64,000 bases of DNA from Rutstroemia sp. NJR-2017a BVV2 (lineage: Eukaryota; Ascomycota; Leotiomycetes; Helotiales; Rutstroemiaceae): assembly GCA_002946415.1 (NCBI GenBank), contig NJPS01000077.1, forward strand, positions 124,001 through 188,000, given 5' to 3'. Below the pieces are notes generated by a model. That model made no database searches and had not been told where the DNA came from. It worked only from the letters and a program-made list of their open reading frames with translations. This document shows, in pieces, positions 49,423-63,023 of the stretch. The translations under genes and the position numbers were made by a program. Positions within the stretch are counted from its first letter, which is position 1, and the number at the start of each line of letters is the position of its first letter.

Positions 49423-50807
49423 GTTGGCGATGATGAAGGTGTGATAGAGCTTTACAGATCCGGAAACAGGAAGAATTTAAACCCGTCAGATCTGAGCAGG
49501 AGCATGGTTCTGTTCTTTAGCGCAGCATTTCCTCACGTAATAGCCACGCCAGCTTTGCTGCCACTGATATCTTGGCTGCGTACAGCCAAGTCAGAGAGAC
49601 GCAGTCGGAACTAAGTTTATCCATTTGAAATCATGAGTACCTCGCCCAGCTGAAGCAAACATCGCCAGTGATAACAGTATATTATGCGGACTGTCGGATA
49701 TAGAGCTTGTGGAATGCCAAGCTTCTGGGCTTATACACTTTTTCCACCACTAAAAGGAGGACGTCTATATGTCGGTCTATCTCGGGGAGCAAGGTTACAA
49801 TGACCCCGCGCCCCACCAAGACCCTAACGACTGCTCTTGGCATGTTGTTCTCAAGTGAACGCATGCAGCTTGGCGAAAAGGTGATATTGAAAGTAGCCTT
49901 TTTTTGGTATTCGTATCTGCATTGGAGCGGAAAGAAGACTTAAGGTGAGCCCAGACTTCTTTAGGTTAAGTTAACGTTGCATGCCCTGCAGTCCAAGAGT
50001 ATCGTTATCTAAAGTGGCTCAACCCTAAGACAAAATGAGACTCAGATGCATAGTATCTTTCTTCTCCATGCAAGTCATACTTGACTTCGGCCGTAACGAC
50101 GGGTAGATCGGATGAAATCCTCAGAAAAGTTGTTTCCAAGAACTGCTCATGTTTTCGAAGCCAGGCACCCGGTATCGAGCCGTTCAGGGGTTCCCCGCAA
50201 TTCGATTAGCGGCTTGGCATTTGGGGAATATGAATACCCACGGATGTTCTTCAGTACAATCATGATATCATCAGACAAGAAGTGCTCGTGACTTTACTTT
50301 CTACGCAGAAAGTGTTTGATTTCGGACGAATGGTTCTGCTGAGAGAGGTGGAATCCAAAGCCGCCCGGGCAGAGCCGCCTAAGGTCAATGGGAAGAATAA
50401 TTGCGATCTCGACGATCCGGGAATTCGGGTGAAAGTTTAGGGGTTCTCCGCAACTTAACCTTTCGTTGTCATACAATTGAAACGCCTAATTCCACCAATA
50501 TCAATTTAATATAGTTGATGAAATTCCCTATTAGGACCGTGCTAGGCAAGATACTACGTTTGAAGTAGACATTGCGGAGGTTTTCCCTCATATCAGTTTA
50601 CGATAGGGGAAGTTGGTTTTTGGGTGTGTAATCGCATGATTTTGCGGAATGCGGTAGAGATTGCTTTATGCGCAGAGTCGGGAAGGATTACCCCTCCTTT
50701 TTCTTCATATATAATTTCATCTGAATATTCTCCAATACATTACTTCATGTTTCTGAGTCCACTTCTTCTCGAACTCACACATTTCAATAACCTCAACCAA
50801 TTCCAAA
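49423..50807. promoter_or_regulatory. Shared divergent promoter region of two pectin-degrading genes
   Basis: 1,385 bp between the ATGs of the pectin methylesterase (-) and rhamnogalacturonan acetylesterase (+). A TATATAA at 50708-50714 lies 94 bases before the latter ATG. No coding content seen. Shared regulation is inferred from the arrangement. Confidence 0.5.
50708..50714 (+). promoter_or_regulatory. TATA box of the acetylesterase gene
   Basis: TATATAA 94 bases upstream of the ATG at 50808, in an AT-rich stretch followed by a CA-rich leader. Confidence 0.5.
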
Positions 50808-51740
50808 ATGCAGCTCCTAGTACCTCTGTTATCCCTCCTGGCAGCAACGACCGTGCAAGCGGCGACAAAAGTCCTCATATGCTCAGACAGCACAACAGCA
50901 AACTACAACCCCGCAACAACCAACCTTCAAGGGTACCTCCCTCCTGAAACTCCCATCCAAGTCCGTGCTAACACTCTCCAGCTGGGGCTACTACATCCCT
51001 AACTACCTTTCCATCTCTGTATCTAACCTCGCCCGCAACGGACGCAGCACGCGCTCCTTCATCAATGAAGGACTCTGGGCCACCCTCCTTGCCTCTACCA
51101 ACGCCGGCGACTACGTCATCATAGAAATGGGCCACAACGACGACGGCGACCCTACAACCGACACCGCTGACCGCGCCACGCTCCCGGGCATCGGCAACGA
51201 TTCCGTAGTGGTTACGACCAGCACTGGGGCTTCAGAGACTGTGTATTCATTTGGATGGTACTTGAGGAAGATGATTGTCGATGTGAGAGCAAAAAAGGCG
51301 ATTCCGATATTGAGCGGGATGGTGCCGAGGAATTACTGGACGGGAAATACACTGCAGTCCACGTGGCCGTTTGCGGTTTATGCGAAGCAGGTGAGAACAC
51401 ACTTTTATTTTCCTCCACGGGTGTTTGTAGATGTGAACTCATGAGGCGCGCAGGTGGCTGCTCAAACATCAGTTGGATATGTGGATCATACGAAGTACGC
51501 GGTGAATAGATGGCAGGCTCTTGGTCCAACAACGGCGAAGACGTACTTTCCAAATGATAATACGCACACGAATCCTGCTGGTGCACAGAGTAAGTCAGCT
51601 CTTAAGCTTGTTCAATGGAATGAAGCTAATCTGAGATATCAGTTAATACGGAGGCATTTGTAACAGCGTTGAAGTGTGCGAAATCTCCACTCGGAGCATA
51701 TTTGAATTCTAATAGTACAAGCATCAATTATACATGCTAA
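50808..51740 (+). CDS. Secreted rhamnogalacturonan acetylesterase (SGNH hydrolase, CE12)
   Basis: Removes acetyl groups from the rhamnogalacturonan backbone of pectin. Four exons: 50808-50932, 50982-51390, 51454-51589 and 51643-51740, giving 255 residues. Signal peptide MQLLVPLLSLLAATTVQA. SGNH blocks: the nucleophile block reads ICSDSTTANYN (catalytic Ser ~28; Ser replaces the usual Gly before the Asp), then LARNGRSTRSF, MGHNDDGD (block III) and DNTHTNPAGA with the catalytic Asp and His. The C-terminus is NSTSINYTC. Its 3' end is only 94 bases from the 3' end of the sulfatase on the other strand. Confidence 0.93.
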
Positions 51741-51834
51741 ATACTAGAACTTTAATGTATATATAAATGAAACAATAACATTTTTGTTCTCGGATTGGAG
51801 TTAGATTAGGATCTTAGCTTGCAATATACGAATT

Positions 51835-54391
<2,557 letters not shown>

Positions 54392-56181
54392 ATGAAGAAC
54401 TCAACTCTGGGCAAGATTAGGGCGTATTGGCTGGCCTCCGTAGTTTGTATGGGAGGGTTCCTTTTCGGATATGACAGCGGAATGTATGTGAAATGCTACA
54501 ACCTCTACTTATTCCGCGGTCATGCTAATTAATGAACAGTGTCGGTAAGTCGAGGTGAAGTAGCTCAAGCTGCAGACGCTAAGAAGTAAATACAGGTGGT
54601 GTACTTACGATGAAGTCCTTCGTTCGCGACTTTAAATATGATACTGCTCATGCAACTCGTGTAAATTCGCTAGCTGTTGGCCTTCAGCAGGCTGGCGCAT
54701 TTGCAGCTTGTTTCGTCATCTGGCCTATCGCCGATAGACTTGGCCGAAAGCTGTCCTTGCAAATCTCCTCCTTCATATTCATTATTGGTGCAATGATGGA
54801 AACCATAAACTCTCACAACATGGGCGTTTTTTATGCGGGTAGAGTGATTGCAGGTGTAGGTCTTGGTGCTGCGACTGTGGTTGTACCGATGTTCAACAGT
54901 GAAATGGCCCCCAAAGAACTGCGAGGTCAAATTGGCAGCTTTTTTCAGTGGTTCTATACTTTCGGTGATTCCAAACCCAATCTAGCCGCAAAAGTAATGA
55001 ACTGATGAAGGGATAGGTATATTCACATCCTACTGGGTTGATTATGCCATGGCCGAAGTTGTTCCATCAGTCACTAGACAGTGGCAAATTCCCATTGGTC
55101 TCCAGATAATACCAGCTGGTCTGCTCGCATTGGGAACCTTTACCCTCAAGGAGAGTACACGATGGCTCACAAAGAAGGGTAGACATGAGGAAGCCTGGGA
55201 AAGTCTGAAATGGATCCGTGCGGATGAGTCTCAATCCACAGTCGAAGAGATGGAGGAGATTCGAGTAGGTGTCGAGCTGGAGCAACGAGCTACCGAAGGC
55301 TTCCAAATTAAAGGTATTTCCATGGTTCGGACCTTCGGTCGATCGATACTAACCGATTGCAAGAACTGGCCGAAAGAGAGAACTTCAAAAGACTGTTCAC
55401 TGCATTTGCAGTCTTCACGGCGCAGCAGGCCACAGGCGCAACAGCATTTGCATATTACGGACCGCAGTACTTCAAACTCCTAGTTGGAGGAGGATCAAAG
55501 GATTTGCTGTTGACTGCGATCTTTGGAGCAATCAAGGTCGTTGCGTGCGGATGCTTCGTCCTTTTCCTCTCAAACCGAGTAGGACGGCGTGGAGTGCTTA
55601 TCGGAGGAGCTGTATTCATGTCTGCATGCCAGATTGTGACTGCAATAGTCGTAAAAGAACTGCCTGCTTCTAAGAGTGCAGGTGTGACTAGCAGTGGGAT
55701 CGCGACGGTAGCGCTCATTTATCTGTTTGTCATTGCTTACAACCTCTCGTGGGGGCCGTTGCCTTGGCCATACGTGTCCGAGTAAGTGAATTATCTCTTG
55801 GTATTTCTATCAACGATGAGTTAACAGTTGCGGCAGGATCTTTCCAACGCGAATCAGGGAACCCGGTATTGCAATTGGAGTTTCCACCCAGTGGTTGTTC
55901 AACTTTGTATTTTCACTAACGACACCGTATATGATCGCGAATCTTGGTTGGTAAGTTAGAGTGAGGAAGTCATCCTACGTCGTATCACAACTGACGCATA
56001 ATCCAGGGGTACATTTCTACTTTGGGGAGTCTTCGATGCAGTTGTAGCGGTTGTCGCGTTTTTCTTTCTGAAAGAGACCAATGGGCTAAGCCTCGAGGAA
56101 ATCGCGCACAACGATTATGGAAGGGCTTCGTCATACAAGGAGGACGCCATTTTGGTTGAACATGGAACAACGCCGAAGTGA
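54392..56181 (+). CDS. MFS sugar transporter (sugar porter family)
   Basis: Proton-coupled hexose-type uptake carrier of the plasma membrane. Seven exons: 54392-54483, a five-base exon 54540-54544, then 54596-54964, 55017-55313, 55364-55781, 55837-55950 and 56007-56181, giving 489 residues. The tiny exon is required to rebuild FGYDSGIVGGVLTM. Sugar porter motifs: ADRLGRK, GRVIAGVGLG, KESTRWLTKKGR (PESPRWL region), FTAQQATG, NRVGRRG, WPYVSEIFPTRIR and KETNGLSLEE. About 12 hydrophobic segments. It is shorter than many relatives (often about 530). Substrate not predictable; the pectin genes nearby suggest a pectin-derived sugar (inference). Confidence 0.92.
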
Positions 56182-57854
56182 GGAATTGCTTTTCGGAATA
56201 TGTATGATTGCTGGATGGTGCGTTGTGAATCGCGAAGTATGAACTTGAGGTCCGCGCTTGCTTACGTGAGCAAAGCCAAGAATAATCGAAATCCGTCCGA
56301 GATCATTCAAGTAGCTCATAAAGTCACAAATAATTTAAAAAAATTAGAAACGAATAATTCAATGCTCTAGCTATCTCATGAACTTCTTATCATAAAATAA
56401 TCTCAAATTTGTGAATTTATATGAGTTAGAGAAGAAAGGCATATTTGTGGTGTGACGTCTTCTTCTTAATCTTTAAACGAGCCAATTAAAAGAGAGGCCT
56501 CTCACCTGAGGGGTTTGACCACAACATCCTCAAATGTTTCTTCGACTCTTTATCCGCAGTTCAAAACCCAAAAAATACGAGATTAAAGTGTTTAGAACAC
56601 GACCTAGCTGGCCTGAAGATGGATATCCGAAAGGGATAAAGCATATTAGCCAGATTGACCGTTAGCCTAGGGCAACATGATCTGCGGAGAGAAGGAACCC
56701 CGGCTCTACATACACAGTTCGCACTTCACTCGCGCAGCTCATGTCTCCGGCCCTTGAATCTGTAAGGTATCTAGAGGCTTAAAGACCACAGCTCCTTCAT
56801 CGAAAAGCATGCTCTATCTCAGATACTACTTACGCCGTACGAATGGAGCCCCTCCGTAATGACAGCAAGGGTTTCGAAAGAAAGAAACACCGTTGATCAC
56901 CAGGCAACACTACTGGAGCGGGAAAAGAGATGCCACTACGATTCACTGTTGTATCATGCTCTATCTGCTCTTCGCTTGTATGCCCGAGTAGCGAATGTGG
57001 GATAAGGCTGAGTAGACACAGCGGATAAGAGTGATGAATGAAAGTAGTGAATTCGACATTGCTGACTGGCTGAGAGGAAATTGACCGACATTATCTCGTA
57101 TTTAAGGGGTAATTACCGCAGAGGGCTGACTGCAGCCTGCAACTTACTATCGAGATGTCTTTTCCACCAGGTGAATTTGCATTGGGAAGACATCTTCCGT
57201 GCGCATGGCACTTGCATGTATTGCAATTTCATACAACTGGGCTGCAACTGCACGACTTTGTTCTGGTTGGCGTTTGCATATGAAACAACTGTTGAATACG
57301 CCAGTTAGTCTTCCTGTATAGAGACTCCAAGGACTTCTCGAGACCTGTAGGTATGCCTGTACCCCTCTTATATTGTTCTTGTTTAACAATAGCCAAGTTA
57401 TGAATTCTGTCGTCAGTTCTGGACCACCTCGTACGGAAGGCTATATTCACGCAACCAAGGGCACGCTCGGATCATGAGGAACTCTCTCTATAAAATATCC
57501 ATGCAACGGCCGCAAAGCACCTTCATTTCCCGGATCTTTACCATCTGACCTTGGCTGATCGTGCCTCACAATTGCAATCAGTTCCTGCAAGCTCCTAATT
57601 ACGCCGATCCAGGCACATTTATTTTCTGACGAAGAACATAAAAGACATTCGTTTCGTATCGTGCGCTTTAAACTTTTTTATGTTCTTTCTGGGGCACTTC
57701 TCAACATCTTGCGATATTTCCGTTCACCCGAAGGTTACCACTACACAAGAGGACGGTTGTGCTGGCAACCGATTCAGATATAGGCACGGTCTTTGAAGAA
57801 CCAACCTACTTCTCTGCTAAAAACGCTGTTCAACCCGACGAAAGAAGACACAAT
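56182..57854. other. Intergenic region, no supported gene
   Basis: About 1.7 kb between the transporter and the homeodomain gene. The last ~180 bases are open in the homeodomain frame but lack an in-frame ATG (stop at 57669), so an additional 5' exon of that gene cannot be excluded. Confidence 0.5.
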
Positions 57855-60319
57855 ATGCCATTGATCGCAACGCAGAGGGCTTTTCTCGATAAGCATTATG
57901 ATCACTACATAAGGACGACTGGTGAGCGTCCCCCGAAGGAGATGTGTACCGAAGTGGGAAAAATGTGCAACCCCCCAATCCGCCCAGCAATCGTAGGACG
58001 GTAAGTTACCTAAGTCTAAGCTCAATCTACTCCCTCCCTCAAGTGCAAAATGCTGACAAGCGATGAAGATATTTCTCAAATAGGAAGAAGAGAGATGCTG
58101 GCGAGCGGATAACGATCCCTTTGACCATGGCACAACACGCCTTACTAGAAGAGATCTATAGCGAAACTCGATATCCATACACTGGGACGCGATTTATCAT
58201 CATGGCTCAAACAGGTCTGCCATTAAAAAAGATCAAAGAATGGTTCGAAAATAAGAACAGCAATCTCGTCAAAAGGGCTGGGCAAAAAGTTCTTCCCGGG
58301 TATGGCAAGAATACTAAATATGTCAAAACGATGACAGAGGCGTATGAAAAAGATCCAGAAGGGTACGTTGAGAAACTAATGGCTGGAACGATTAACCTGC
58401 AGACTGGCGAGGAACAAATTCCATCACCAGGTCCATACGGAACTCAACCAAAAGGGCATCCCCATCCAGTGCTCTTGCGGAAGATTGTGTTTCCAGATGG
58501 AGGTGCACAGATCGATCTAGCCAGTGAAAGCAAGATGAGACGTAGCTCAGCACCAATCCAAATTGATGCAACTACTATGATGCTTAATGGCTTAATTCCA
58601 AACGACTCGTTTTATCGGGTAGTCGACATCAGAAAGGCTCAGGAAGACCGCCGTTTGCTCAGCCAAAGAAGCGCTAGCCCTCCACAAGATCGACGAGCAG
58701 ATTTCATTATGCCTGAAGAGGACGACTTCACTCAACAGCAGTTCCGAAAATACCACAAGCAGGCACAACAGATAGCCGGTCAACAATCGATGCACAGGAA
58801 TGAACCCATAAAACCCATGAACGGCAATCTTCCTCTCTGCGAATCTTATGCTTCATCTTCCATGCATAACAGCATGGCTCACCGGCTCCACCAGCCAACC
58901 TCGCGAGATAATACACGGGATTTCCATAACATCAAGAAAGAGGATTTGCTGGACGAAGGAGTTGACAATCATTTTCGTAGCCAGGCACAAGGTCGACCAG
59001 AATACCCCATCTCTTCATATAATAATTCTTTCGCGCCACCTATGCCAGGTGTCTTTAACGTGATTCCCCAGCATCACATCCAGTCGTTGCGCAGATTTGC
59101 AGGCGGAATCATGCCCGCGAACAGCAAGTCTTTTCATCCAAGAATTGACAGCGTAACGATCAATGACGGCGTTGAGTATGAAATTGCTCCAACAAGATAT
59201 GCGGGTCCTTCAAGACACCCATTGTCTACCATGACCGATAGCGCAACTACCTCGAGAGGTGTGTATAGTCGCTTTCCTAAACCCAATCGCCTTGACGATT
59301 CCGCCGCGGCAAGTGTCTGGCAGAAGCAACCCCAGGTTCCCAAACCCACAGCTGACTCGAAGGGGTTCTTCGCTGCGAGCGCTGATCCTGGGAACACGGT
59401 ATACCGTCATGACGAAACCACTAGAGATGGTACTCAATCTTCCATCCAAAGGGGTGGGAATCATATCACCAGAGATTATGCTGACGCCCCTGACTTAGGT
59501 TTTGCAAGCAGGCGAATTGAGCCTCGCCTTTCCTCAACCCACCGAGCAATCAATTCCAGCATGATTGACAACGGTGTTGGTGCTGGCGCTCACATCTCAG
59601 TTACTGCCCTTCGAGGTAATTATCAACCAACCCGCTTGATCAACACTCTCCATAACAAAAGAATCATCCAACAAACCGGTCCAGTGAAGAAGGATTATGG
59701 GATTGGTTCGAGCAAAACCTTACTTCCCAAGTTGACCAATACTCAACCAAATGGGTTGGAATCGGAGAACAACATGAAATTCGATAACCTGACATTCAAG
59801 GACTTCACTCATGGTGAGAATTACGGCGAGATTATCGACTTGGTTGGAAACGATAGCGAATCTGATGAAAGCATTACAACTCACAAAGAAGTACCAGCCG
59901 ACAAGATTTCGGATCAAAATGTTATGAATCACGGCGGTGTCGACAAATCCAACTGGAACCAAGATCATAATTCGTTCTTGGCGCAAATGAGACGGCCTCC
60001 AAGCTATGCACGTCCCCGCCCACTTCCTTCCGTTGTTACTTCTATCGAAGGCAGTGTGGAGCCGTCTGACCATGACGGTTTCTCGATCCGTCGGAGCCTC
60101 CCGCAAGCTCCACGGGCACTTGACGATGTAACCGACAAGCGGAACGGCGGTATCCGAACTGTGCGAGAACGGAACAAGAATGATGGACGCCCAAGTGGAG
60201 CTGTAGCAGTGAGCGAGTCTCTGAAGCGTGCTAGACAAGAAGAAAGTTCGTTCCTTGCGACTTCTGGTGAAGAGAGCCAAATGAAGAGACTTAGAGTAAG
60301 TCGGACGGCGAGTTGGTGA
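57855..60319 (+). CDS. Protein with two homeodomain-like segments, probable transcription factor
   Basis: Two exons, 57855-58000 and 58069-60319, giving 798 residues from the first in-frame ATG (MPLIATQRAFLDKHYDHYIR). The first segment (~5-60) looks like a degenerate homeodomain whose recognition helix reads VGRYFSNRKKRDAG, completed across the intron; Tyr replaces the usual Trp. The second (~65-120) runs from ITIPLTMAQHALLEEIYSE to PLKKIKEWFENKNSNLVKR, with the typical WFxN core. The remaining ~670 residues are hydrophilic with Gln/Pro/Ser-rich parts and no other domain seen; the end carries basic clusters (KRNGG, KRARQEE, KRLRVSR). Nuclear DNA binding is inferred from the helices. The true start could be further upstream if a 5' exon exists. 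Confidence 0.8.
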
Positions 60320-61799
60320 TTGATTGGGTTATTGTTTGTAGGGAGGATTGCGGATTAATTGGGTGACTGTTTGTAGGGAGGATTGCGGATTAATGTGCGA
60401 GACGATTTTATGATGATTGATTTCCTTGTTTTTGGATGCTTCGCACCTTGTATCAATATGGCTACTTGCTCTGAGATAAAATATTCTAGGGGTTTATGAT
60501 ACGATGTACGATACCCCAAACACACTCGTTAGTTCAATACAATTTCATTCTTTACAGTTTCTTGAAGTAGTGGAACGAAGATTTAAGGGGAGTATTGGTA
60601 TGAGGGATAGAGATGAGCACCAAGTCGGTAGGTATGTGCGACTGAAATCAAATACGAAGAGGGCGCCGGTTATATCTGCCTTGAAGTTTGATGCCTAGAA
60701 GTTGTGACTTTGCTGATCCCAAATGATGCAGGTAGTCCAGTTTGGTCAAGGGCTACTGCATTTTTGTGCCTAGAGCTCAAAAATCACTTGACAGTAAATC
60801 TTCTCAAGATGGACCTTCGGGAGCGCTAAAACACACATCTGTTTTCTTCTTGAGGAAGAAGAAGAGCATCGTCGTGTGCTACCCGATTCGGAGATATCTA
60901 CTCTTTAATCCACCGATGCCATGAAGCATGAAGTCTTGCAAAAACACGTGCTATCTCGCTGTATCCTGTCGCCGATCTCCGACAGACAACATGACACTCT
61001 CAGCCGTGTAGTCATGAGCAGTTGTGGAAGGACAAGAAGATCGAGTAGAGCGGAGCATCGGAAAAAAAATCACCGACTAGGTGCGGCTGCAGAGTATGAA
61101 CCCATCGATACCAAAGCAAACGCGTCCCGAAAAGAAGATAGCTTCAGTCAATGCGAAGACAGAATAGAATGAGCAAAAGGTGCTAATAGACGGGAGATAG
61201 AAAAAGGTCGGCACGGTACACCACAACCGCCGACCTCCTTATCAGCTAGCGAGTGTCCTATCATAGAGAATAGCTATCATGGCGCAATTTACGGTCGTAA
61301 TGACCAAATGCGACTCTTAGATTGGAATTCATTGAATGCCATAGAATGGTCAGAAATGCGCCCCCGCATTCATCTCGGGAGAAGCCCCACTTTCTGGATC
61401 ACACCATCCGAGTCTAAAAGGGCACAATCTTTTTGGGGATGAGGGGACGATCATTTCACCCTTGCAACTTGATGTTCAATAATATCGATGTGAACAATCA
61501 ACGCAAGTTACTGTCGTACAGCTTGTTGTGTGATTGGAACCAGTCTGCCGTCATAGCCGGTGTTTACAGCCACGAGTTCCAAGCAATAGATACCATCAGC
61601 CGATACTCAAACGAGGTCCAGAAGCCATAAGATACAAAGAGCGAAGGCATCCGCCTCCACGAACCAAGATGATATCAAGTTCACTTTGCTTGAAGACAGC
61701 CATCTCAATCCTGCATCCGGTCCATCCAGATTCGCATCTTACTCCGCGTGTTGAACACCTAAGTTTTGAGTCAAGTTCAACAAGCAATACATCTGAACC
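60320..61799. other. Intergenic region, no supported gene
   Basis: About 1.5 kb between the homeodomain gene and the dioxygenase gene. It starts with a short tandem repeat. Frames are under about 120 codons with no recognisable content. Confidence 0.55.
60324..60394 (+). repeat. Two-copy 35-bp tandem repeat
   Basis: TGTTTGTAGGGAGGATTGCG followed by GATTAAT occurs at 60333-60359 and again at 60368-60394, just after the stop codon of the homeodomain gene. Confidence 0.9.
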
Positions 61800-63023
61800 A
61801 TGGCTCCATCGGCAACTGAAGCCCAAGTCCAGCCCATCGCTGTCGACATCAAAGGCAAGACCGACTCAAAAGTCCAGAGCAAATGGCTAGAAAGCACTGG
61901 TGTTCTAGACCAATATGAGTCCTTCGACGTCACTCCCATCATTGGTCGCGAGTTCCCACATGCCAACTTGGTAGAATGGTTACAAGCACCTAATGCCGAT
62001 GAACTCTTGCGCGAATTGGCCATCACCAGTAGGTTCCGCTTACCCACAAAAAGCAAAATGCGCAGGGACTGACCAACGTAATGTAGTCTCTCAACGTGGG
62101 GTAGTGTTCTTCCGTGCCCAAGACAACCTCACAGCCGAACTTCAGAAGGAGCTTATCCAGCGTATCGGTATCCTTTCTGGCAAGCCATCCACTTCTGGCC
62201 TCCATATTCATCCAGTGCTCAACCCGGAGCGCGAAGGATACAGAGTAACGGACCCTGAAATCAGCACCATTGACTCGGAGCTCAACAAGAAAATCTACTC
62301 CAAGACCAAATTCGGCCAAGGTGTCGGCCAAGGTGGAGCCGCCAACCTCAATCAAAGTTCTGCAGCATGGCATGCGGATATCTCCTTCGAACCAAAACCC
62401 GCTGATTACTCCAGCTTGAGATTGGAAGTTCTGCCCAAGACTGGAGGTGACACGCTCTGGGCTAGCGGATACGAAATCTATGACCGAATTTCAAAGCCTT
62501 ACCAAAAGTTCCTAGAGAGCCTCACTGTGACTTTCCAGCAACCGGGATTCATCGAGGCTGCCGAGCGAGGAGGATTCGAACTCTACGAAAAACCTCGCGG
62601 CGCACCGGAAAATATTGGAAAGGAGTTGAAAGCCGTACACCCGGTTGTGAGAACCAACCCTGTAACAGGATGGAAGTCCGTCTTCCCAGTCGGAGGTCAT
62701 GTAAGCCATATCAATGATGTGAGCCAGGCCGAAAGTCAAGCTCTGTTGAAATGGTTCCGACGATTGTTGTTGGACAACCACGACTTGCAAGTACGATTCA
62801 AGTGGAAGAACCAAAATGATATCGGTAAGTGGTCAAATAAACTCCAGAAGATGATGCATGCTGATGATATTAAGCTATTTGGGATAACCGCTCGACATTC
62901 CATACAGCTACATATGACCTCGAAGGCCAGGGTGAGAGGTACGGCGTCCGAGCAGTCAGCGTTGGCGAAAAGCCATTCTTTGACCCTGAAAGCAAGTCAA
63001 GAAGGGAAGGTCTAGCCGCATAA
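61800..63023 (+). CDS. TauD/Jlp1-like 2-oxoglutarate and Fe(II)-dependent dioxygenase
   Basis: Three exons: 61800-62028, 62087-62824 and 62875-63023, giving 371 residues. The iron ligands are seen as HxD in AAWHADISFE and the distal His in RSTFHTATYD, which is created by the last splice (NDI to AIWDNRS). The oxoglutarate-binding Arg lies in GERYGVRAVSVGEKP. The C-terminus FFDPESKSRREGLAA and the central LPKTGGDTLWASGYEIYDR are typical of fungal sulfonate/2-oxoglutarate dioxygenases. In yeast, Jlp1 releases sulfite from sulfonates such as taurine when sulfur is scarce. Other members act on different substrates, so the sulfonate role is probable rather than shown. Confidence 0.92.
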
